Source: Cycas panzhihuaensis (Eukaryota; Cycadophyta). Taken from it: a DNA stretch of 64,000 nucleotides. Position 1 is the stretch's first letter, and each line of letters opens with the position of its first letter. The stretch lies in assembly GCA_023213395.1 (NCBI GenBank), contig CM041465.1:12276001-12340000 (forward strand). Reading direction: 5' to 3'. The translations under genes and the position numbers were made by a program. Under the pieces are notes generated by a model. That model was not told the origin of the DNA, searched no databases, and saw nothing but the letters and a program-made list of their open reading frames with translations. Shown one piece after another: positions 20,924-31,126 of this stretch.

Positions 20924-22870
20924 TTGTGGTGTTTTATAGGAGGTGATCACGGTAGAGAACTGCAAGAATATAGGTATGGCTATGTTGAGTTTCATAGGGA
21001 TGATGTCTCATGGGGACAGGATGATCTTAATGAGGTGTGTCCTATTGAAGGTCACAAGGACACCTCAATACATGTCAGACTAGAGGCTACTAGTGGATAT
21101 ATTGTCACACTAGGATAGATGGAGGCATGTCTTCTATCTACCCTAAGTAGGGGATGTATCAGTAACACCAGGTGACATCAGGAGAATACTGGGGGTGCCG
21201 GCGATAGGGAGGCTAGTAACAATAGGGGTGCTACCTATCAATGAGGTATCACATAAGGAGGCTATGACATTATTCATGGGCTCGGATATGTAGAAGAGGA
21301 GAGGTATCCCTCTCTAGAGCATGGTGATGTCAGGGATTCCTCATATGAGGAAGTTGATTACATTGTATGTTATGTTCTAGATATCCCAGAAATAGAACTA
21401 TAGGGACATACCAGGTGACTGGATGGATGTAGTACAGATATGTAAGGCATGAGAGAGGTTATATTAGGCTACCCTCATAGTGACGAACCTAGTCACACAG
21501 TTAGACGCTATTTGGGTAGTAGGGAAGGGTGGTCTATCATATAGCACCCTATTGCAGTGCTAGTTTTTTGACCACTTTGGAGAAGTGGCACCGACATGGG
21601 GACCACACCCCGTCTCAGAGTGGGCCCCCATGGTACATAGATGGCAGACTAGATTCAAGGGGACTGAGGACTAGGTACATGTTCGTCACTCGGTGGAGGC
21701 CACATCACTCGACCTCCTCACCATAACGGACTATATATTAGACCCATACAGGGCAGTGAGGTGGGATAATGATGATGAGGTAGGCAAGGCAGGAGTGGCC
21801 CCAGGAGATGATGGTGGAGATGGAGGTGATGGGGCTAGCCCATCACGAGTTACAGGAGAGGCAGGTCCATCAGGGATCGTGGGTGGAGAGGCAGGTCCGT
21901 TAGGGACCACAGGAGGAGAGGCGGGCCCCTCAGGAGCTGTACAGGAGAGTAGGGACCTGGTGACACAAGACTGTAGGTTATGGATGTCAAGAGATCCAGA
22001 GAGGCAGCTGCACCAATTGAGGAGAGGATGGATACCTCAATAGCTCAGGTGATGGCCGAGTAGGTACCAAAGGAGGAGGAGGTACCTGCAGCTGGTGGAG
22101 TACCCGGGCAGAGAAAGTCACCCAAATTGAGGAGCTGCAGCCTCACCAAGTGAGACACAACCTTCTCCTATTATCGTTTAATTGCCAGATGTATATATAT
22201 TGTTTGGTTTTGATTTCACATGCATATAGACACGTACTGATATGTGACATGTTGGATTGCAGGTATAGTGGATATCCAGAAAATGGTGGAGGCGATAGTC
22301 TAGGAGATGTTCCCTTGGGCCTATACGGAGGGGTAGCCTCCCATCCAGGCAGGTGTCAAGCCTAGATCAACAAGCACCCATATGGTAGCATTTGCCTCAT
22401 TAGTGAGGGCAAGAGATGTATGGATTGTAGAGTCCCAGGAGCACGAGGCACGTGCAAGATACCTTTAGGAAGAGCTAGATACTACCCAATCTTAGAGGGA
22501 TGCCCTATAGAGTCAGGTACAGGTACTGGAGACTCATGGAGGAGCTAAAGGGGATGCAGAGAGCCACATCCGACTGGTAGTGATGGAGGAGTGTCTCTCA
22601 GGGATGGAGGAGAGGATCCGCAGTCTGTAGGATGATTGAGATCGTATCCAGGCCCAATACAATCGACTGGTGGATGAGGTGGCATTGAGGTCGATGCAGA
22701 GCAAGACTCATACCCACATGGTAGCGATGACCCTAAGGAGGCCACGAGATGAGGGGAGCGAGGCAGGGAGCTCTCAGAGACTAAAAAGGAGCCTATGAGG
22801 GATGTGGTCCTCAAGAGAGGGATCACATAGACCACGGGATGATGCCCCAGGGGTGGGGCAGTAGTAGAGT
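20924..22870 (+). pseudogene. Degenerate antisense additional reading frame of element B
   Basis: Plus-strand coding, opposite to gag-pol, lies between integrase and the 3' end. Readable pieces: 20924-21118; about 21570-21760 in shifting frames (W-rich, then DLLTITDYILDPYRAVRWD); 21693-22043 with a Gly/Asp-rich stretch and three repeats of an EAGPSG/L-type motif; and about 22430-22830 with a charged coiled-coil-like segment (MEERIRSL ... YNRLVDEV) broken by TAG/TGA. Antisense extra frames between pol and the 3' LTR are known in Tat elements such as Grande and Retand; this fits that layout. The W-rich part recalls plant mobile-domain proteins, but I cannot confirm this. Function unknown. Confidence 0.55.
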
Positions 22871-23595
22871 AGAGTGTAGGAGTTTTGTTTTAGACAGGGG
22901 AAAGCACAGACCTCTAAGGAGTCACCATATGTAGTCACATGATTGTACCCCTCCTTTCAAGGACTCTGGCTTCCCACGAATGATGTACCATTCTATTTGT
23001 ATGATATGACATATGATTTTTGTTTTATACATATAGACGGGGTGATTGATACCCCGATTTATGTATTATGATATGTATCATAATATGTGCTGGATGATAT
23101 GTATATTTTTGTTTACATGTTATGTATGTGTATAAGGGTGCATGGATGCATGAGGGTATGATTGATGATATTTTGAGCTGATTATTGTATAATTTTTTGT
23201 GTTATGATATTTGTTTGATCTATAAACATTTCCTTTCATGTGGGCCCATATTCCTAGGAGAGGCATACATGACCACCATGAGTAGCGGTAATAGATACAT
23301 GTGAGGCTAGGAGATAGGGCAACACATATGTCCACATGGGAGAATAGTGGGATATGCAAAGGAAATGCCAATAGGAGGGGAGTGGCGACACTCCAGAGCA
23401 TTATCCTAATTGGAGGATGCCCAAATAAGAGGATGAGGTTCCCAGGGAAATGGGAACAAGGGTTTTGTGAGAGGAACCAAAAGGAACAAGAGAGCCACTC
23501 TAAGCTATCATTCCGCCTGTTGCTAGGAGGAATGGGAACAAGCTGAGGATGGTAGTTTAGGCTCATTTCAGAGCATGGAAAAGACAACGAAGAAA
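22871..23595. other. B spacer between the antisense frame and integrase
   Basis: No domain seen. 22980-23250 is rich in TATGATATGT-type words. Short open frames on both strands lack family similarity. Confidence 0.4.
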
Positions 23596-24850
23596 TCATG
23601 TATATAATTTCTTGACGAATTTCCTGTTAACAACTTTCTCAAATTCAAGGCCCTCTAGGGTGGCGATCTTATAAGAGTCATTATCGAGACTCTCGAGACT
23701 GACAAAGGGACTGATCCATTTGGGTCTAAACTTGGTCAAACGGTCATGCAGATATTCCAGATTGAGGACATGGTCCCCAGGATACAAAGGAAGAGAATGA
23801 AGGTGTTTATCGTAAGTCCTTTGTGAGTGGGTTTTAGATGCGAGGTTAGCCTAGTAAGTAGCTAAATGTCTCTCATCTAGGGCTTCGATGTCTAAGAGGC
23901 AAGCCTGATGGATAGATTCATCATCAATAAGATCTCAAAGAGAAACTTATAGAGAGGGGATCTCCACTTCTAATGGGAGTACTACCTCAGTCCCATAAAC
24001 TAAGGAGAATGGAGTCATTCCTATAGCAGCACAGATAGAGGTACGATAGGTCCATAGGCTAAAGGGAGCTGAAGGTGCCAATCCTTCTGAGATTAAGCAA
24101 TGGTCTTCTTTAGGATATTAATAAGAGTTTTGTTGAATGATTCAACCTGACCATTTGCCTGGGGGTGATAAGGAGAAGAGGTTTTGTGAGAGATCTTGAA
24201 TTTCTCACAAAGTTCATCCATCTCCTTATTACAAAAAAGGGTTCCATTATCTGTAATTAAGACGGCAGGAATCCCAAAGCAACAAATGATATGATGGTAG
24301 ACGAAAGTAGCTATCATCTTGCCAGGGGTAGTAATCAAAGGAATGGCTTCCGCCCATTTAGTGAAGTACTCCATGGAAGTCAGGATGAACTTGTGTTACG
24401 ACGAAGAGGGCAGTGATATGGCCCTGATGAGGTCTAAACCCTATTGTGTGAAGGGCCATGGAGATACGATGGGATGAAGAGCCTCGGAAGGAATGTGGGA
24501 GATGTTGGCATGCTCTTGGCATCACCGACATCACAAGGCATAGGCATGGGCATCCTTGAAGAGGGACGGCCAATAGTAGCCCATACGGAGGATCCTTTGG
24601 GCCATGGATTGTCCTCCAAAGTGGGCCCCACAAATGCCATGGTGGCACTCATGAAGTATCCAGTCCACTTTGTCGGAAGTGACATAATGGAGGAGGATCC
24701 TATCAAAGGATCTCTTGTACAATACTTCATCCATAAGGAAATATTACCTAGTGGTGGCCTGAATGTGTGACCTAACCTTATTACTAGCTTCTGGGCAGTA
24801 TTGCTACTGAGTAAGGTACCGTACGATGTCACCATACCTCTTACTATCAA
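23596..24850 (-). pseudogene. Integrase of Tat-like element B
   Basis: Integrase joins cDNA to host DNA. The H2C2 zinc-binding region is at about 24531-24734 (LHECHHGICGAHFGG ... GYYWPSLFKDA). The core is 24093-24374: where the family has DYFTKWAEA this copy reads EYFTKWAEA (first catalytic Asp replaced by Glu). The second Asp (ITDNGTLF) and the Glu (PQANGQVESFNK) are kept. The C-terminal part is 23596-23787 (PGDHVLNLEY ... LTKFRPKWISPF). The link from RNase H to H2C2 (24735-24953) is only about 220 bp, leaving no room for a second RNase H there. Stops and frameshifts separate the blocks. Confidence 0.9.
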
Positions 24851-24953
24851 TGAGTAGATGGGAAGGAGTACCCTAAATAGTCAAGATAGACTCATCATGG
24901 AGAGAGTCGTCAATGGGAGCATTGAACGAGTTAGGGATGGGGGCATCTGCGAG

Positions 24954-25448
24954 CTATTCTGCCACTACCATCCCCTTCTTTAATTTCCTATTGATAATAT
25001 AGAGATTGAATTCATGAAGGAGGACGGCCCAACGACCAGCCCTACCTGTCAGGTTAGAATGGGTGAGTAAATAATGTAAGGGATCAGATTGAATGATCAC
25101 CTTGGTAGTGTTTCTGAGTAAGTAGTTCCTAAACTGCTTGGTTATATAAACTAAGGAGAGGCATTCCTTCTCGGCTAGAGAGTAGTTGAGTTCAACAGCC
25201 ATGGGGGTGTGGCTAATAAAGTAGATAGCCTTCTTGACTCTTGAATCATCCTTCTGAGCCAGCATAGTGCCCAAGGACTCATCGGTCATCGAGGTATAGA
25301 GAATGAAAGGCTTATCAAAGTAAGGAGGTGCCAACATCAGAGCAGAAGCAAGGGCTTCCTTAAGTCCTTCGAAAACTTGTTGGGCCTTAGCCGACCAAAC
25401 AAATGGGGCTCTCTTCTTTAATAGGTTAGTAAGGGGTTTGGCATTCAT
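24954..25448 (-). pseudogene. First (gypsy-type) RNase H of element B
   Basis: 164 residues open, following RT. Markers are PYFDKPFILYTSMTDESLG, ISHTPMAVELNYSLAEKECL, IIQSDPLHYLL and GRAGRWAVLLHEF. At the first catalytic position (TDAS in active gypsy enzymes) the sequence is YTSMTD, so the Asp seems absent; Glu (EKE) and the third Asp (QSDP) remain. Degeneration of this domain is common in Tat elements, where the additional RNase H is thought to take over. Confidence 0.85.
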
Positions 25449-25499
25449 GGTGAAGTTTGCTAGGAAATGCCTAAGAAATTTGAGTCTACCTAAAAATGA

Positions 25500-26290
25500 C
25501 TTGATCTGTCATTGAGTTCTAGGCGGTGGCATGTCAAGGATCGCCTTAACTTTGTCAGGGTCAATTTGAATTCCTTGCTTCGACACAAGGAACCCAAGGA
25601 ATTTTCTAGAAGTGACGACAAATATGCATTTGAGTGGGTTAAGACTTATGTGGTACTTATAGCATCATGTAAAGATGGCCCACGAGTCCTAAGGGTGATG
25701 GGCTCTAACGCGCGAGAGACCCATCATGTCATCCATAAAGACCTCCAATGTGTTGTTGATAAAGTCATGGAGGATGAAATGCATTGCCCTTTGGTAAGTG
25801 GTGCTTTCATTTTTCAGTCTGGACGGCATCACCTTGTAGGCGAAGGTGCCCCATGGGGTGGTGAAGGACATCTTGTGGCGGTCTTTAGGAGAGATTTGAA
25901 TTTTATTATAACGAAAGAAGCTGTCCATCAAGGACATAACTTTGAATCCGGCAGTTTGATCGATGATCTGATCGATAAAAGGGAGTGGAAATTTATCCTT
26001 AGGACATGCATTGTTGATGTCATAGAAGTTAATGCATATCCAGATGGTCTCACTCTTTTTAGCAATGGGAACGATGTTAGATACCCATTTAGGATAGTCG
26101 ATAGAAGTGATGAGTCTTACATCTAGAAGTTTCTCAACCTCCATTTTGACGGCAGTTGAGAGTTTAGAATGAAGAGGACGTTGTTTCTAGCGCATGGGGC
26201 GAGTGCCCGGAATAGTAGTAAGGTTGTAAGTGATGATGGAGGGGTCGATTCCCTTTATGTCAGAGTAATCCCATGTAAAAACATCTTAGA
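25500..26290 (-). pseudogene. Reverse transcriptase of Tat-like element B
   Basis: The main open block is 25689-26144: KWVSNIVPIAKKSE, NNACPKDKFPLPFIDQ, SLMDSFFRYNKIQI and the catalytic box FMDDMM (YxDD class, intact Asp pair). NACPKD.FPLP is a hallmark of the Tat/Athila branch. The start and the thumb are frameshifted. A long open frame on the opposite strand (25512-26126) is a shadow of this domain. Confidence 0.92.
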
Positions 26291-27212
26291 ACTCCTAGAA
26301 TAAAAAGGAATATTCCCTTACTTGATTAGGAGAGCATTCCACCCCCACCTTAATGACCTTACCCGGGGTGAGGACTACGTCCTGGGTTGCCCCTATGCAT
26401 ATGGCATTCCCCTCCTTGAAATGGAGAGGGGTAAGGTCAACGAGAGGAGACAGAATAGGAGATGGGATTGGGTCAGTAAGAGTGGACCCAATTGCTAAGA
26501 CCTTCTGGTGACCAAGCCTATGGTGACCAGAAGGAAGGTTAGGCACAGAGCCCGCTAAGTGCTCAAGTAGAGCCTTATCATCTTTGAAGTAATCCACCCC
26601 ATGGATGACCTTACTTCGAATAGATGAGGTATGAGAGGAAGTAGGAGAGATAGGACCAAAGTGGCCAGCAGGCTGCCCAACATGCCCAAAAGACTATAGG
26701 GAAGAGTCAGGAAGGGGCCCCTCGTAAGGAGCAAAAGGAAGTTCCTCAGAATCATCACCTGCGGGGGGTGATGAAGAGGGAGAGTCAAGGATCAATGGAT
26801 TAATGCATATAATAACATAAGACATAAGGGGATGACTGGTCTCTCCAACAAGAGGAGTTCTAGGTTGGGACCATGAATAGGGAGAGTGTCTCCTACTAGT
26901 GTGAAGGAAGGAAATAGGGTGAGGAAGGTCCCCGTCTTCACCATAAGACTTGTCATCATAGAACATGGCAAGGTACCCATAGCTTTTGACACCAATAGGA
27001 GAGAAGCAGGTAAGGCTCAAGGAAGAAGATGTGGGATCTCCTTCAAGACGAGATGAATCAGGAATGTCGATAGAATAAGCTGAGGCATGAGTAAAAGGGT
27101 CTTTATTCCCCTTCACATGGTCATGGCTTCCTTGGTTGGTTTGACAAGATTGTTTAATAGGTTGGCGTTCATGGGAAATAACCCTCATTCGCCCGTCATG
27201 GACGAACTTGAG
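26291..27212 (-). pseudogene. Linker between protease and RT of element B
   Basis: Minus-strand frames of 100-164 residues, rich in Ser, Pro and acidic residues (for example 26694-27188), join protease to RT in changing frames. Long low-complexity linkers are usual in Tat polyproteins. No domain recognised. Confidence 0.5.
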
Positions 27213-27660
27213 TTACCCCGAGTAGGTTGAATACATGGCTCCCATTTGATCGAGCCATGGTCGACTCAAAAGAAGATTGTAGTCAATGTCAACGTCGAGG
27301 ACTATAATGTCGGCAAGGACGATCTTGTCCTTGAGAGTGAGAGGGATCAAAACAGATCCTAAAGGAGTCTTCTCACTACCATCGTAGCCTTGGCAACGCC
27401 ATGGAATGGGTTCTAAGGCAGAAATGCTAAGCTCTTGCATAATGCATAAGGGTATGGTATTAACAGAAGAACCATTGTCGATAAAGGTCCTTTGCAAAGT
27501 GTAGTTAGGTGTATCGATAGTAATGGTGAAAGGGAAGTTCCACTGGTGCTCCCTTTCATAAGCATGAGAAAGGTCTTTAGGATCAAAGGAAATGATGGGC
27601 TCATGACCTTGGGCAATACCCAAAGCATGAACAGGTACGTCACCTAATCCTAAAGCTTCT
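27213..27660 (-). pseudogene. Aspartic protease of element B
   Basis: The open block 27213-27623 contains TFIDNGSSVNTIPL, matching the retropepsin D-(S/T)-G motif with Asn in place of Ser after the catalytic Asp, then PLGSVLIPLTL, ADIIVLDVDIDYNLLLSRPWL. The last motif (LLGRPWL class) is characteristic of Tat and Athila proteases. A stop follows near the domain end. Confidence 0.87.
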
Positions 27661-28388
27661 AAAAGGAGTGTTTATTGTTTAGGACAACTTCTCAAGACGT
27701 CCATAATGGACATCCCAACAGCCACAATACAAAGCTCATCGACAACAGAAAAGGACTTCCCCTTCACTGTAGGTTGAGGAAGGGCTCTCCTAAAATCGTA
27801 GCAACCTCGATGAATAGGAATGGTCTTGGGAAGTAATGGGACTTCTGGAAGGGAGGCTTTCGGAAGAGGATTAGGATGTGGAATGGATGAAGAGGTGTCG
27901 ACTACCTCTTTAGTGGCTTGAGACTAAGTCAAGGCATATAAAGGGGTGGCCTCAAGCATCTGGATCATCTTCTTTCTATTATTCCAGGACTGCGAAGGTG
28001 AAGGGGTATGATGGTATGGGGAACATGAGGAAGAAGATGAACCCCATGTGCCCTTCCCTTTACCGTGTGAAGGACGCAAATTCAGAGATCTCCCCTGGTT
28101 CCGGTTGTTCTTTGGTTGAGAGTTGTGATCACGCTCCCCATGCTTAGGGAATGGATCTCTATGGATCAGTTGGTCGAGGTTGGGCCTTGAAGCCCATTTA
28201 GGAGATGAGTCATGTTATGAGGCATCCTTGGGATGTTAAACCTGACAACGTGCATCGTCATGGAAACATTCTCTATAAATAGAGCACCACTTCTTCTCAA
28301 ATGAGGAATCATACTTCCTTGCTTGAGAGGACTGGGTGTTACTGCCCTTGGGACGAGTGGCTTGAGAAGCTTTTTGGATGTGGATGAC
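27661..28388 (-). pseudogene. Gag C-terminus with zinc knuckle and Gag-PR linker, element B
   Basis: Continuation of gag left of the solo LTR. RKYDSSFEKKWCSIYRECFHDDARC (28236-28320) is the zinc-knuckle region; the family pattern is WC.(Y/F)H...GH....C, and here Tyr and Phe stand at two His positions. It is followed by a basic, Ser/Pro-rich linker that stays readable in one frame with a few stops up to the protease. Confidence 0.75.
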
Positions 28389-30452
28389 TAGATATGCATC
28401 TACGGGATAGTCACTATGCTCAATAGGAATGATGGTAGTCAACAGTTGATGTTGAAGGTATAGGCGAGAACCTATAAGCAAAGGGAACACCACGCAAGGC
28501 ACCCCGTGTACTAGAGTGTGAGTTTGAGACCTGTGAATGGTACCCAACTACCTTAGAGTAGCTTTCGATTCAGAAGGGAGAGTGCATACAAGGGGTAGCT
28601 TGGATGGTCTCAAGAGGAAGGTCCTCCCACCCTTGGATGGCTAGAAGGGAAGAGGAGGAATACTTAAGGGGTTTCCCTATGACGAAGGGAAAATGAACGT
28701 GAATGAGGTAGGTGAGGGCCTATGATGTAAGCAGGCCTCCCTTGGCTATTTAGTCTAGGCAAATGAAACCAAGAGAGGGAGAGGAAGAGGGGCTAAGACT
28801 ATGCCCCCCTTTTAGCAACTAAAAGATAAAAGGGAAAAGTAGATCAAGTATTATACGTGCATGTAAGTAAAGCTAAACGAGATGTATCTAAGGGTATGTT
28901 TGGATTGATAGGAAGAGGAAAAGGAATGGGGTTTCTACTGTGTCCTTTTCCTACATGGGACAAGCAACCTACATATAAATGCAAGTAACCAATGTCATTA
29001 ACCTTTTGCTTTCACGTGATCTATTAAACTAAAGCATAGATTTTGAATAAAAGCGTGAAAGAAAAATGAAGGGGTGAAGAGAGAGATGGTGCGTACCCGG
29101 GAGGTGTAGCAGTTGATGGAAGACCTCACCTATGCACAACGCATGCCCTCTCACCAGCCGATGGATGTGTGATCAAGATCGAAGTGGAAGACGGGGGCTT
29201 CCTTACCTTCCTCTTATGAAAAGCAAGTAGGACAGAAAAGGAAGCAAATAAGTAAAGACAAAAAGAGGGTAAAACTTACCCAGATCTGGACGTCTTTTCC
29301 CTTTGCAAAATGCCACATCAAACCTACACATACAAGAGCTTATCCCTTCTAAGGAAGGGCTATGAGAAGAGCTATGTATATATATGCAAGTATATGTGAT
29401 GTATATGTCAAAATATTATATTAAGTTAGAGAAATTACTGTTACAGATAACTAAACTTTCCTCAAGCAACCACACACATCAAGCAAGAAAAAGGGAAGGG
29501 AAGCCTCAGGATGGCAAAACCCTCCACTAGGTTCTCCACACAGCCTTTTAGCATAGCAAGGTAAGGACAAATGGTAACTTATAACATCCAACAAACACGG
29601 GAATATGTGTAGCAAAGTGTTGGAGAGGTATCAAGACAACAGAATCACTATGGGCAGTGATCCATCATACAAACCTTGACCAAGGTCTTTAAGGGATGAT
29701 AAGCAATGTTAGGGGCACTATGGGGGCCCAAAAGAGGGATGTGTAGGCCTAGAATTAGCGCAGCAAGGGCTACACATGTCGATAATCCAGCATAGCCCTA
29801 AGCTCCACCTTCTCCTAATTGACCCAAGGAAAGCATGGAGCAGGAGAAGAAAGGTGGGAAGGGGGTTTCCCTTGGGAAGTAGGCCTGAGTGGGATAGATC
29901 CCACCTTACTCCCTTCGCCCAACCTTTGTGAGCCTTCTCCTGCTGCTTTCTTGAGGAAATCTAGTGGAGAAATGGTAAAAATCTAAAGGTACAGGGCTAA
30001 ATTCAAAGGGAACAATGTTTACTACAGCCAAACAGGAGGAAAGCAAGAAAATACACTTGGAAAGGAGTCTAATATGGAAATAATACATAATAAACTCTAA
30101 AAATAGGACCTACAATACCTGTTGGGCTGAGTCTAGGGCAGGTTTTCCCCTACAACCAGTGAAGAAGAAGAGTTCCTATTTTGTAGGAGGATTCCCTAAG
30201 GGCGACCGTAGGAGACACTTACTAGGGTGTATTTGGAAGAGAACCATGCAAAACTTGCTTGAGAGTGCCTGGAGAGGAACTTCTTACCATAGAGAAGAGC
30301 CATTGCAGTGCATCCTAGATCTGAGCAAGAGGGAAATGCAGTCCAGAGGCACACCTGTGAAAGGACAGAAGAGAAGAGTAGGAGCTGTTGTAGTAGAAGA
30401 TGATGTTGGAGAGCCCAGAGATCTAAGAGAGATAAAATGATGATGATTTTAA

Positions 30453-30460
30453 GATTTATA
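30453..30460 (-). promoter_or_regulatory. Putative LTR TATA box, solo LTR
   Basis: TATAAATC on minus, at the position matching those in both LTRs of element B. Confidence 0.45.
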
Positions 30461-30583
30461 CCCGTCCCAACCCTAAACAAACGAATAGGGCTGAGCTGGG
30501 AGTGAGTCCACATGGCAATTCTACAGAAAAAGTGAGAATTACCACGACAGTTTTTGAAAACAAGTTACAACAGTTGCACCGCG

Positions 30584-30611
30584 GTAAACTTTGTTGTATC
30601 GCTAAGTTTAT
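30584..30611. repeat. LTR hairpin, solo LTR copy
   Basis: GTAAACT (30584-30590) opposite AGTTTAT (30605-30611): six pairs plus a G-U-type mismatch at the base; 14-nt loop. Confidence 0.5.
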
Positions 30612-31126
30612 AGGGGTGCGGGACTAGAAAGATAGAATGGTAATAATTTGGGTTCCAGGAGCCTAAAAAGTTGATGTGGTAGGCCTGGGAGGGGTTGGCC
30701 CTCCTGTCCAAGTGGCTAAGGACAGTCCAGAAGGTATGTGAACAAGGACAAAAGTAGTATCAAAGGTTAAAGGTCCTAGAAACGTCATGATAAGGACACG
30801 AGGTCAGGGTATGAATAGGTCATACAAATCAAGTGGGGCTTAAGGCAATGTGGAGGTAGCATAGAGGGTCATAGAGTGCCATAGGGATGCCTGCCTTGCA
30901 GAAAGGTAGGTCCCACTGGTTGTCATAGGCTCACAATATGACAAGCAGCACGATCAAGCCAAATGGATGCAAGGTGATCATACAAATGAAGCAGTCCGTC
31001 ATACAATGAGGCAATACTTCTATCAACCTTTCTAAAGAAATAATAAAAGTGAAAAGGAAGAAGCATACATATGGTTACCTAAGTCAACCTGTCCATATCT
31101 GTTCCCGGTAGCTAGGAAACAGTGAC

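Larger units (their letters stand above)
28389..31121 (-). mobile_element. Solo LTR of the B family inserted in B's own gag
   Basis: 2733 bp, aligned in the same orientation with both LTRs of B (TAGATATGCATCTAC start corresponding to TGGAGCTGCATCTAC; GCTAGGAAACA end) but clearly more diverged from them than they are from each other. Flanks are ATGAC (28384-28388) and GTGAC (31122-31126), a 4/5 target duplication. Gag coding is on both sides, so the insertion interrupted gag. No primer site, polypurine tract or internal sequence belongs to it, hence a solo LTR left by LTR-LTR recombination. Confidence 0.88.

Noticed and set aside
23120-23599. Minus frame of 159 codons in the spacer left of integrase
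   Set aside because: Overlaps the integrase C-terminal end in another frame and has low-complexity, Tyr/His/Ser-rich content; no family recognised.
24444-24770. Plus frame of 108 codons
   Set aside because: Shadow of the integrase zinc-binding region on minus.
25512-26126. Plus-strand open frame of 204 codons
   Set aside because: It is the antisense shadow of the RT domain on minus, which has clear RT motifs; the plus frame has none.
30159-30440. Plus frame of 93 codons
   Set aside because: Inside the solo LTR; not conserved as an open frame in the other two LTRs.
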